64,000 nt of DNA. Source: Gammaproteobacteria bacterium. GTDB taxonomy: Bacteria; Pseudomonadota; Gammaproteobacteria; PS1; Pseudothioglobaceae. Below the pieces are notes generated by a model. The model was given only the letters and a program-made list of their open reading frames with translations, ran no database searches and had not been told where the DNA came from. A program made the position numbers and the translations under genes. This document shows positions 28,606 through 36,253 of the stretch, piece after piece. The DNA lies in contig JASLYC010000084.1 in the NCBI GenBank assembly GCA_030739975.1, positions 1 to 64,000 of the forward strand, given 5' to 3'. Position 1 is the stretch's first letter; each line of letters begins with the position of its first letter.

Positions 28606-29517
28606 TTATCCCCAACGCTTCTCTAGCTTCAATTTCTCACGAGCCTGCTGTGGGCCAAGAATTGTGCATCCCATGCCTTCAGCAGTTTGAGCTGCTTTTT
28701 TAACAAGATCACCGTTTGTAGCAAGAACACCACGTTTGAGATAAATGTTATCTTCTAGTCCTACACGAATATTGCCTCCAGCAAGAATCGACATTGCCAC
28801 AAAAGGTAATTGGTTTCTGCCAATTGAGAAGGCTGAGAAGACCCAGCCTTTAGGAATACTGGATGTCATTGCTAAGAATGTATGCATATCATCTGGAGCA
28901 CCCCAAGGAATTCCCATGCATAATTGTATCATTGCTGGGTCGTCAATTAGGCCTTGGCTTTTTAACCAGATTGCGAGTTGTAAATGTCCAGTATCGAAGC
29001 ACTCTATCTCTGGCCTTACGCCAAGCTCTTGAACCTGTTTAGCCATCTCACACAAGACTGAAGGGGTATTGGCCATTACGTAATCACCTTCTCCAAAATT
29101 CATTGTCCCACAATCAATGGTACATATTTCAGGGAGTATGTTTCGAACGTGATTAAGCCTTTCAGATGCTCCAACCATATCTGTTCTATTTTCATTAAGT
29201 GGTAGTGGTTTTTCAGAAGAACCAAATACAAGGTCACCACCCATGCCTGCAGTAAGGTTAATAATCATATCAACATTTGATTCACGAATGATATCAACAA
29301 CTTCGCCATAGAGTGCAGGGTCACGAGCTGGAGCTCCTGTTTCTGGATTACGAACATGGATATGCACTATTGCCGCTCCAGCTTGTGCAGCTTCAATACA
29401 AGAATCTGCTATTTGCTGAGGCGTAACAGGGACCTTGTCGGACCTGCCTGTTGTATTTCCTGAGCCAGTAACTGCACAGGTAATAAAGACTTCTCTTGAT
29501 GGTTGTAGGCCAATCAT
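28606..29517 (-). CDS. cdhC: Dehydrocarnitine cleavage enzyme (BKACE/DUF849 family)
   Basis: A 303-aa beta-keto acid cleavage enzyme. Zinc-binding IVHIHVRNPETGAPARDP and IECFDTGHL are conserved. With carnitine dehydrogenase next door, the reaction is 3-dehydrocarnitine plus acetyl-CoA giving betainyl-CoA plus acetoacetate. It is the first gene of the minus-strand cdhC-cdhAB operon, preceded by AGAGGA at the ribosome site, and is divergent from the regulator gene. Other BKACE substrates are possible on family grounds, but the context is strong. Confidence 0.9.
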   Translation of the reverse strand: MIGLQPSREVFITCAVTGSGNTTGRSDKVPVTPQQIADSCIEAAQAGAAIVHIHVRNPETGAPARDPALYGEVVDIIRESNVDMIINLTAGMGGDLVFGSSEKPLPLNENRTDMVGASERLNHVRNILPEICTIDCGTMNFGEGDYVMANTPSVLCEMAKQVQELGVRPEIECFDTGHLQLAIWLKSQGLIDDPAMIQLCMGIPWGAPDDMHTFLAMTSSIPKGWVFSAFSIGRNQLPFVAMSILAGGNIRVGLEDNIYLKRGVLATNGDLVKKAAQTAEGMGCTILGPQQAREKLKLEKRWG

Positions 29518-29567
29518 AATAAATCCTCTAGTAATTATTGATGCCTTATTATGGACAAAATTAAAGC

Positions 29568-29596
29568 TATATATAGGATATTATGTTAATGCTCAA
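29568..29596 (-). promoter_or_regulatory. Promoter of cdhC-cdhAB
   Basis: On the minus strand TTGAGC (29596-29591), 17 bases, then TATATA (29573-29568). It lies about 50 bases upstream of the cdhC start, and its -35 box overlaps that of the divergent regulator promoter. Confidence 0.5.
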
Positions 29597-29614
29597 TGAT
29601 TCATGTGCTATACT
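29586..29614 (+). promoter_or_regulatory. Promoter of the divergent regulator gene
   Basis: TTAATG (29586-29591), 17 bases, TATACT (29609-29614), ending 30 bases before the GTG start of the regulator. The overlap with the cdhC promoter suggests mutually exclusive polymerase binding. Confidence 0.4.
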
Positions 29615-29644
29615 TTTTACGCTATTTATTCTACATAATACGAA

Positions 29645-30628
29645 GTGAGCATATTCTTAAGGACAGAGGCAACACTCAGGGCAACAATACTAGTTCTGCC
29701 AGAATCATCTATGTTAGTACTTGCATCCCTGATTGACCCAATGAGAGCCGCAAATAGACTTTCTAAAGGCAGTCATTTTATCTGGAACATTGTAACAATA
29801 GATGGTTTACCAGTTACATGTACTTGCGGTATTGAAATTAAACCAGACGGAAAATTTAGAGAGACTAAATCAGGAAATTTATTTTTTATTGTTTCTGGAT
29901 TTAATCAATTTAAATATATTAATAACAAGGGGTTTAGTCTATTGAGGAGCCTTGCTTTAGATTTTGATGCAATGGGCGGTGTAGATACTGGGGCATGGAT
30001 TTTAGGTAGAGCCGGTCTTTTGGATGAAAAATATGCAACCACCCACTGGGAAGATCTTGAAGACTTTGGTGACTATTTTAGAAAAACCAATGTACAGCCA
30101 GACCGTTTTGTCATTGATGGAAATGTGATTACGGTTGGTGGCGCATCTCCAACATTTGACTTTATGTTACACTTGATTAGATCAAGGCTGGGTTACCCTT
30201 TAGCTTTAGAGGTTGCAAGTGTTTTTATTTATGACGAGACACATTTCGCAAACGATGCACAGCCGCTTGTATCGTTGGGATTATTAAATGATTTTGAGCC
30301 ACGTGTAAGTAAGGCAATACGTATCATGGAGTCTAGCCTTGATGAGCCAATAATAGTCAGCGAAATTGCAAAAAAACTTTCAATTTCTAGTCGCAGACTA
30401 GAAAATCTTTTTCGACAACACTTACAAACATCGCCAGGTTTTTACTACTTAAACTTGAGACTTCAGAGGGCAAGAAAATATGTTACTGACACGCTTTTAC
30501 CTATGCAAGAGATAGCTATAAGGACAGGCTTTAATAGCCTGTCGGCATTCTCAAGATCGTTTAAAAATAGCTACCAAAGCACTCCAAGTGCTTACCGTCA
30601 AAAAATGTCCAAAGCTGGGCTTAATTAA
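29645..30628 (+). CDS. GlxA/CdhR-type AraC-family transcriptional regulator
   Basis: A 327-aa regulator: an N-terminal class-I amidotransferase-like (DJ-1/PfpI) ligand domain (about 10-200) and a C-terminal AraC helix-turn-helix pair (about 225-320; ISEIAKKLSISSRRLENLFRQ in meaning, then IAIRTGFNSLSAFSRSFK). GVDTGAWILGRAGLLDEKYATTHWE has Asp where catalytic amidotransferases have Cys, as in GbdR/CdhR-type sensors. In Pseudomonas this family activates carnitine and glycine betaine genes. Divergent from cdhC, so a carnitine- or betaine-responsive activator is likely. Start is GTG 29645. Confidence 0.85.
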   Translation: MSIFLRTEATLRATILVLPESSMLVLASLIDPMRAANRLSKGSHFIWNIVTIDGLPVTCTCGIEIKPDGKFRETKSGNLFFIVSGFNQFKYINNKGFSLLRSLALDFDAMGGVDTGAWILGRAGLLDEKYATTHWEDLEDFGDYFRKTNVQPDRFVIDGNVITVGGASPTFDFMLHLIRSRLGYPLALEVASVFIYDETHFANDAQPLVSLGLLNDFEPRVSKAIRIMESSLDEPIIVSEIAKKLSISSRRLENLFRQHLQTSPGFYYLNLRLQRARKYVTDTLLPMQEIAIRTGFNSLSAFSRSFKNSYQSTPSAYRQKMSKAGLN

Positions 30629-30658
30629 TAATATCTCAAAAAAAACTATTATTATTTT
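30627..30658 (+). terminator. Weak AT-rich terminator after the regulator gene
   Basis: AATAATA (30627-30633) can pair with TATTATT (30647-30653), followed by a T run. The stem is all A-T and overlaps the stop codon, so efficiency is doubtful. Confidence 0.3.
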
Positions 30659-30727
30659 TCACTTGTTTTAAATATTTATTAGGTTTAACATTAGTTCATT
30701 TTAAGTTTATATATTTAGAAATCCATT

Positions 30728-33145
30728 ATGAGAGATAATGCAAGGGTTGTGGTTATTGGGGGCGGTGTTGTCGGCTGTTCAATTCTATTTCACCTCGCTA
30801 AGATGGGTTGGAAAGACGTCGTTTTACTTGAAAGGAATGAACTAACTTCTGGGTCAAGCTGGCATGCTGCCGGTTCATTTCATACAGTGAGTTCTGACCC
30901 TAATGTTTCAAAACTTCAAGATTACACAATCAGCCTTTATAAAGAAATTGAAGAAACCTCTGGCCATTCAATCAGTATGCACAAAACAGGAGGATATTAC
31001 TTAGCCTCAAATCAGAATTGGCATGACTACCTAAAGCGAGAACGCTCTAATGCAAGGTCACTAGGCTTGAATCAAGAGTTTGTGTCTCTAGAAGAAGTTG
31101 TCGATAAGCATCCATTGATCAACCCTGATCATTACGTTGCCGCTCTTTGGGACCCATCTGATGGCGATATTGATCCTTCAGGAGTTGTTTACGCATATGC
31201 AAAATCGGCTCGTGTACATGGGGCTAAGTTTTATACTCATACTCCAGTCATTGAAACCAACCAAAGGTCTGATGGTTCTTGGGATGTTGTTACTGAGAAA
31301 GGCAATATTCATGCAGAACATATTGTAAATGCTGGTGGCCTTTGGGCTCGTGAACTTGGCCGAATGTCTGGGATTCATTTGCCTGTAGTTCCTATGGAAC
31401 ACCACTATTTAATTACTGAAGAAATTGAACAAATTGCTAGTTTGGATGAAGGTCAACGTTTACCAAGTTGTATCGACTTTGAAGCGAATATTTATACTCG
31501 TCAAGAGAATACTGGTATGTTATTGGGAACGTATGAGCCTCAATCTACACCGTGGTCATTGGACGGCACTCCACAAACTTTTGGGCATGACCTGCTTGAG
31601 CCAGATTTGGATCGTATTGCTGATCGATTAGAGTTAGCTTTTGAACGTATTCCTGCGCTAGGAACAGTCGGTATTAAAAATATTATTAATGGGCCATTTG
31701 TTTTTTCCCCTGATGGAAATCCAATGGTTGGGCCTGTTCCAGGTATGAAGAATTACTGGACAGCTGTTGGTGTTATGGCGGGTTTTTGTCAAGCAGGTGG
31801 TGTCGGAAAAACATTAGCAGAATGGATGATTGAGGGTGAGCCCTCTGTGGATGTTTGGGCAATGGATATTGCGCGTTTTGGTGATTTTGCCACCCCTGAT
31901 TGGGGGGTTATTAAGTCTTCTGAAAACTATGAGCGTCGCTTTGTAATGACCTTTCCTAATGAAACACTGCCTAAAGGTAGGCTTCAGAAAACAACATCTA
32001 TTTATGATCGTTTAACCCAAATAGGTGCAGTCTGGCAAGATTCTTTTGGTCTTGAAAATGCACTTTGGTTTGCTAACTCACCGGAGGATGCTTATGAAGA
32101 ACCAACATTCCACAGATCAAGGTCGCATGATTACGTAGCCAAAGAGGTAAAAGCTGTTCGCGAATCAGTTGGTGCAATGGAGATTGCGAACTTTGCTAAC
32201 CATAAATTTACTGGCAAAGGTGCTAGAGCTTTCTTAGGGGGTATTCTTGCAGGGCACATTCCAAATCAGGGGCGAGTTAATTTATCCCCCATGCTATTAG
32301 AAAGTGGAAAATTATATGGTGATTTAACGGTGTCCTGTATTGATGAAGAAACTTACTATTTGTTTGGCTCAAGTGTCGCACAAAATATGCATCTTCGTTG
32401 GTTTGAAAAACAACTAGAAGGCATTGAGGATGTAGAATATAGAAACATGACAGATGACATTCATGGAATTTCAATATCGGGTCCAAATTCTAGAGAGCTA
32501 TTATCTAGGCTAACTCGAGAAGATGTCAGTTCTAAAGCTTTCAATTTTCGCGATATTAAAAACACATTTATAGGTAGCGTTCCAGCACTATGTATAAGAA
32601 TCTCATTTACGGGTGAGCTTGGTTATGAAATATATGTTGCGCCTCAATACCAATTAAAACTTTTTAAAGAGATTCAGGAGGCTGGAAAAGACCTTGGTTT
32701 AAAGTGGTTTGGCGGAAGAGCATTAATGTCAATGAGGCTAGAGAAAAGTTGGGGAGCCTGGACAATGGATTTTAGGCCTGACTTTACTCTAATAGAGTCA
32801 GGGCTTGATTTTTTTGTGGATTGGAGCAAAGACTTTATCGGTAAAAATGCGGCTTTAAAAGAAAAGAAAGATGGTGTAGGTAAACGTCTATCGGTTATAG
32901 AGATTGAAACTGAAACTGATGTTAGTGGTGATGAAGCTGTTATGTATGATGGTAAATGTGTCTCATACATAACATCTGGTGGCTATGGACACTCAGTTGG
33001 AAAATCTCTTGCAATGACTTACCTTCCAGTGGGACTAATAAAAGAGAGTGCTGAACTTGAGGTAGAAATATTGGGTGTATTTCATAAAGCAAATGTCGTC
33101 TTAAAGCCATTATATGACCCTAGTGGCTCTAGAATGCGTTCATAG
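30728..33145 (+). CDS. Dimethylglycine/sarcosine dehydrogenase (FAD domain plus GcvT domain)
   Basis: An 805-aa protein. The N-terminal DAO domain (about 1-390) has GGGVVGCSILFHLAKMGW and LTSGSSWHAAGS, where His46 corresponds to the covalent flavin His of dimethylglycine dehydrogenase. The C-terminal half (about 410-800) is a GcvT-like folate domain (GISISGPNSRELLSRL, ISFTGELGYEIYV, MSMRLEKSWGAWTMDFRPD). Such enzymes oxidatively demethylate dimethylglycine or sarcosine and trap the carbon as methylene-tetrahydrofolate. It is the first gene of a plus-strand series and fits the step after glycine betaine demethylation. Dimethylglycine versus sarcosine cannot be decided. Confidence 0.87.
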   Translation: MRDNARVVVIGGGVVGCSILFHLAKMGWKDVVLLERNELTSGSSWHAAGSFHTVSSDPNVSKLQDYTISLYKEIEETSGHSISMHKTGGYYLASNQNWHDYLKRERSNARSLGLNQEFVSLEEVVDKHPLINPDHYVAALWDPSDGDIDPSGVVYAYAKSARVHGAKFYTHTPVIETNQRSDGSWDVVTEKGNIHAEHIVNAGGLWARELGRMSGIHLPVVPMEHHYLITEEIEQIASLDEGQRLPSCIDFEANIYTRQENTGMLLGTYEPQSTPWSLDGTPQTFGHDLLEPDLDRIADRLELAFERIPALGTVGIKNIINGPFVFSPDGNPMVGPVPGMKNYWTAVGVMAGFCQAGGVGKTLAEWMIEGEPSVDVWAMDIARFGDFATPDWGVIKSSENYERRFVMTFPNETLPKGRLQKTTSIYDRLTQIGAVWQDSFGLENALWFANSPEDAYEEPTFHRSRSHDYVAKEVKAVRESVGAMEIANFANHKFTGKGARAFLGGILAGHIPNQGRVNLSPMLLESGKLYGDLTVSCIDEETYYLFGSSVAQNMHLRWFEKQLEGIEDVEYRNMTDDIHGISISGPNSRELLSRLTREDVSSKAFNFRDIKNTFIGSVPALCIRISFTGELGYEIYVAPQYQLKLFKEIQEAGKDLGLKWFGGRALMSMRLEKSWGAWTMDFRPDFTLIESGLDFFVDWSKDFIGKNAALKEKKDGVGKRLSVIEIETETDVSGDEAVMYDGKCVSYITSGGYGHSVGKSLAMTYLPVGLIKESAELEVEILGVFHKANVVLKPLYDPSGSRMRS

Positions 33146-33160
33146 CGGGTTAGTTTTTTT

Positions 33161-34477
33161 ATGAGCTTTACTAGTAACACAAGATATAAAAATAAAATTG
33201 GCTCCCGTATAGAAGTTATAGAAGATATCTATTCGCTTAATAAGCATGCCCTTGGACCAGGCGCACTAGCGGAGTCAGAATGGTCTGCTGCTGGCTTGCC
33301 TGAGCCAGATATGGGGCAAATTCGAAAATATCGACTCAAAAGAGTTCGTGAAAAGCTAGTCGAATTTGACTGCGCAGGAATCCTACTTTATGACCCACTA
33401 AATATTCGTTATGCTACAGACAGTACTAATATGTCTTTGTGGACTTCTCATAACGCTGCCAGGTATGCTCTCGTTATGACCGAAGGACCAGTTATTATTT
33501 TTGAGTTCGATGCTCACGAATTTCTTTCAAATCATAACCCATTAATTACTGAAGTACGTCGTGCAATGACTTATCTTTACTTTACAGCGGGAGAAAAAAG
33601 TAAAGCTAAAGCTAGAATTTGGGCTTCTGAAATTGCTGATATAGTTAGAGAGCATGGCAATGGTAATAAACGCTTAGCATTAGATCATTGTGCTCTAGAA
33701 GGAGTTAAAGAGCTTAAGTATCTTGGTCTAGAACTCGCTAATGGCGAAGAAGTTATGGAGCTTGCGAGACTAATAAAGTCAGATGAAGAAATTATTGCTA
33801 TGAGGCGCTCTATTTTTGCATGTGAAAGATCAATCGAGTTGATGCGCAATTATTTTAAGCCTGGCATTACAGAGCAAGATCTTTGGAGTCGTTTTCAAAT
33901 GGAGGCTGTCTCTAGAGGGGCTGAGTGGATTGAAACCAGGCTTCTTGCCTCTGGACCAAGAGCAAATCCATGGTATCAAGAGTGCTCATCACGTCCAATA
34001 CAAAGCGGTGAGCTTATGGGTTTTGATACTGATTTAGTTGGTTCTTATGGTTATTGCACTGACATGTCTCGCACATGGTTATGTGGAGATGTCAAGCCAA
34101 CCAATGAACAAAAAGAAATCTATACCATGGGCTATAACCAAATACAAGCCAATATAGAATCATTACAGCCAGGACTAACCTTTAAAGAGCTAACACTTAA
34201 TGCTATGGAGTATCCCAAAAATGATTTTCGTCATTACTCAGTTCATTACCATGGAGTGGGGCTTTGTGATGAATTTCCTGCGATACCATTTAGTTGGGAG
34301 TTAAATGAGAACAGTTTTGATGGTGTTTTGAAGCCTGGGATGGTAATGTGTGTCGAGACATATGTTGGTCGCTATAGTGGTGGTCCAGGTGTTAAGCTTG
34401 AGGAACAAGTTTTAATAACTAATAATGGTTATGAGCTCTTGACGAACTATCCATTTGAATCAGACCTATTACTTTAA
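33161..34477 (+). CDS. dddP: DddP-type dimethylsulfoniopropionate lyase candidate (M24 fold)
   Basis: A 438-aa M24-peptidase-fold protein whose sequence matches DddP rather than prolidase: YDPLNIRYATDSTN, WIETRLLASGPRANPW, FDTDLVGSYGYCTDMSR and HYHGVGLCDEFP. The residues known as iron ligands and catalytic base in the Ruegeria enzyme line up with constant offsets: D289, D291, D301, H364, E399, E414, with D370 as the presumed base. DddP cleaves DMSP to dimethyl sulfide and acrylate. It follows the dimethylglycine dehydrogenase gene by 15 bases and precedes an oxidoreductase gene by five. Family assignment is strong; activity on DMSP itself remains an inference. Confidence 0.8.
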   Translation: MSFTSNTRYKNKIGSRIEVIEDIYSLNKHALGPGALAESEWSAAGLPEPDMGQIRKYRLKRVREKLVEFDCAGILLYDPLNIRYATDSTNMSLWTSHNAARYALVMTEGPVIIFEFDAHEFLSNHNPLITEVRRAMTYLYFTAGEKSKAKARIWASEIADIVREHGNGNKRLALDHCALEGVKELKYLGLELANGEEVMELARLIKSDEEIIAMRRSIFACERSIELMRNYFKPGITEQDLWSRFQMEAVSRGAEWIETRLLASGPRANPWYQECSSRPIQSGELMGFDTDLVGSYGYCTDMSRTWLCGDVKPTNEQKEIYTMGYNQIQANIESLQPGLTFKELTLNAMEYPKNDFRHYSVHYHGVGLCDEFPAIPFSWELNENSFDGVLKPGMVMCVETYVGRYSGGPGVKLEEQVLITNNGYELLTNYPFESDLLL

Positions 34478-34482
34478 TTAAC

Positions 34483-35559
34483 GTGATCAATATTCCAAAA
34501 AAAATGAGCGCAATTTTAACAACAGGGCACGGTGGTTTCGAGGTGCTTGAATTTCGCAATAATGTAAAAGTCCCGCAGCCAAATTCTGATGAAGTATTGA
34601 TTAAAGTTTTAGGGGCCGGTATCAATAATACAGACATAAATACGCGGACTGCCTGGTACTCCAAGTCAGTCAAAGGTGAGACCAATGCAAAAGACTCACA
34701 AGGAAAAGATGATGATGGAAGCTGGTCAGGCGACCCTATAGATTTCCCAATTATCCAGGGTGCTGATTGCTATGGTGAAATAGTTGCTGTAGGAGTTGAT
34801 GTCGATGCAGAGCGAATTGGTGAGCGAGTTTTAGTTAGAACAATGCAACAACACCCTGTAGGCTCTAGGCCTTATGAGTGTTGGACAGTAGGATCAGAGT
34901 GTGACGGTGCTTTTGCAGAGTATATGGTCGCGTATAGTGACGAGAGTTTTAAGATTGAGAGTGATTGGACGGATGCCGAACTAGCATCCATTCCTTGTTC
35001 TTACTCAACAGCAGAAAATTTACTAGAAAGGTCAGATGTTAAAGAGGGTGAAGTTGTTCTGATAACTGGGGCTTCTGGTGGAGTTGGATCTGCCGCTATT
35101 CAGCTGGCAAAGAGACGAGGTGCTAGAGTAGTTGCTATAGCCAGCAAAGTAAAGGCAGATGCAGTTAAAGAAATAGGCGCTGACGAGGTCATTAATCGAG
35201 AAGATGAATTAAGAGGCACTATAGAAAATGAAAGCATTGATGTTGTTATCGATTTAGTTGCTGGAGAGGATTGGGGAGATTTGCTTGATGTTTTAATAAA
35301 AGGCGGCAGATATGCGGCTGCAGGTGCAATCGCAGGGCCAATAGTTGAACTTGATGTTAGAACCCTTTATTTAAAGGATTTGGTATTGATTGGTTGCACA
35401 TTTCAGGATCGTAAAGTATTTCAAAATTTAATTGGCTATATCGAAAGAAACGAAATTAAGCCTTTGGTTTCAAAGACCTACCCTCTTGAAAATATTGTTA
35501 ATGCTCAAAAAGACTTTTTATCAAAAAAATATGTAGGAAAGCTCGTGCTTATACCTTAA
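34483..35559 (+). CDS. Medium-chain dehydrogenase/reductase (quinone oxidoreductase-like)
   Basis: A 358-aa MDR-superfamily protein. It has a GroES-like N-terminal domain and a Rossmann motif VLITGASGGVGSAAIQLAKRRGARVV (here cited in meaning; centre near residue 195). The catalytic zinc Cys of true alcohol dehydrogenases is replaced (GINNTDINTR), so it is probably a zinc-independent NADPH reductase. It is co-transcribed with the DddP-like gene. Reduction of an unsaturated carbonyl is plausible, but it does not look like AcuI. ATG/GTG choice: GTG 34483 is close to the upstream stop, with ATG at 34504 as alternative. Confidence 0.75.
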   Translation: MINIPKKMSAILTTGHGGFEVLEFRNNVKVPQPNSDEVLIKVLGAGINNTDINTRTAWYSKSVKGETNAKDSQGKDDDGSWSGDPIDFPIIQGADCYGEIVAVGVDVDAERIGERVLVRTMQQHPVGSRPYECWTVGSECDGAFAEYMVAYSDESFKIESDWTDAELASIPCSYSTAENLLERSDVKEGEVVLITGASGGVGSAAIQLAKRRGARVVAIASKVKADAVKEIGADEVINREDELRGTIENESIDVVIDLVAGEDWGDLLDVLIKGGRYAAAGAIAGPIVELDVRTLYLKDLVLIGCTFQDRKVFQNLIGYIERNEIKPLVSKTYPLENIVNAQKDFLSKKYVGKLVLIP

Positions 35560-35620
35560 TGCAATCAATGATAGTTAAGCAAATTAATATTTTTCAAGCA
35601 GATATTATTAGTAGTCGAAT

Positions 35621-35734
35621 ATGTTGTCTTATAAAAGAATTGGAAGTGGGGCACCTTTAGTATTGATTCATGGTTATCTAGTTGGGTAATCTATGTGGAA
35701 ATCTCAGGAAGAATTATACAAGGCAAAAAAGAGT
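35621..35734 (+). pseudogene. Remnant of an alpha/beta hydrolase gene
   Basis: Reading from ATG 35621 gives MLSYKRIGSGAPLVLIHGYL, the classic N terminus of an alpha/beta hydrolase with its oxyanion HG motif. An in-frame TAA at 35687-35689 interrupts it, after which the same frame continues SMWKSQEELY, the expected next segment. Homology fades before the convergent cupin gene, so the nucleophile and His regions are gone. A nonsense mutation plus 3' deletion explains this best. Confidence 0.6.
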
Positions 35735-36079
35735 TTAAATAGGCCTATTTATTCCCATTTGAAATACCAATAAGAGGCATCCGCTATTAGTTTGTGATGA
35801 GTGCACACTTCCTGGCTCAAACGTAACAAAGTCACCCTTTCTAAATACTGTATTATCTGAATCAGTTAACTCTCCATCTAAAACTAAAAACTCTTCAAAA
35901 CCAGTATGCTCATGAGGGATAGATTGAGCGCCAGGTTCTAGCTTCAATATAAAACTCCCAAAACCTTTCTTTTTATCAAGGCTAACTATATGCCAACTCA
36001 TTTTTTCAATGATTGAGCCGTACCTGTCAAAGGGCTTAAATTCAACATCGAATGGATTAGTAATTCTTCTTTTATCCAT
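35735..36079 (-). CDS. Small cupin protein (ChrR-like cupin_2/7)
   Basis: A 114-aa single-domain cupin. The metal ligands of motif 1 and 2 are visible: H56, H58, E62 (PHEHTGFEEFLVLDGE) and H93 (FEPGSVHSS). It resembles ChrR-type anti-sigma cupins or acetylacetone-dioxygenase-like cupins. It is transcribed alone on the minus strand between the hydrolase remnant and the next plus-strand operon. Its substrate is unknown; it lacks the tyrosine-containing motif expected of cupin DMSP lyases. Confidence 0.75.
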   Translation of the reverse strand: MDKRRITNPFDVEFKPFDRYGSIIEKMSWHIVSLDKKKGFGSFILKLEPGAQSIPHEHTGFEEFLVLDGELTDSDNTVFRKGDFVTFEPGSVHSSQTNSGCLLLVFQMGINRPI

Positions 36080-36185
36080 AATAATTCTCTAAGTTTTTAT
36101 CCAAATAATTATAAGTAATTGTCTAACTAGTATTTAATAATATAATTCAACTCAACTCGAGCTTATTATTATTCTCACTGAATTG

Positions 36186-36230
36186 TCCTTTATTGATTGA
36201 AAAATAAAGGAGAAAGTGTACAATTATTGT
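36186..36230 (+). promoter_or_regulatory. Promoter with operator-like inverted repeats for the ALDH operon
   Basis: TTGAAA (36197-36202), 16 bases, TACAAT (36219-36224, five of six consensus). A perfect inverted repeat TCCTTTATT (36186-36194) / AATAAAGGA (36203-36211) brackets the -35 box, and the palindrome ACAATTATTGT (36220-36230) covers the -10 box and start site. The layout is typical of repressor control; the regulator is not recognisable here. Confidence 0.65.
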
Positions 36231-36253
36231 TCTTTTTAAGCATTTAATAATAT

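Noticed and set aside
28604-28615. Longer start (TTG) for the carnitine dehydrogenase fusion
   Set aside because: The TTG lies upstream of a GGGGAT ribosome site that is well placed for ATG 28603, and the added residues are not part of the Rossmann start.
34483-35559. MDR gene as AcuI acryloyl-CoA reductase partner of DddP
   Set aside because: The N-terminal sequence and the long insertion near residues 60-90 do not match AcuI as I know it; only superfamily membership is supported.
35560-35661. Short open frame MQSMIVKQIN... after the MDR gene
   Set aside because: It has no ribosome site or homology and overlaps, in another frame, the clear hydrolase remnant.
35735-36079. Cupin as a DddL/DddQ/DddW-type DMSP lyase
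   Set aside because: The second motif and tyrosine positions expected of cupin DMSP lyases are not present; the pattern is that of a general ChrR-like cupin.
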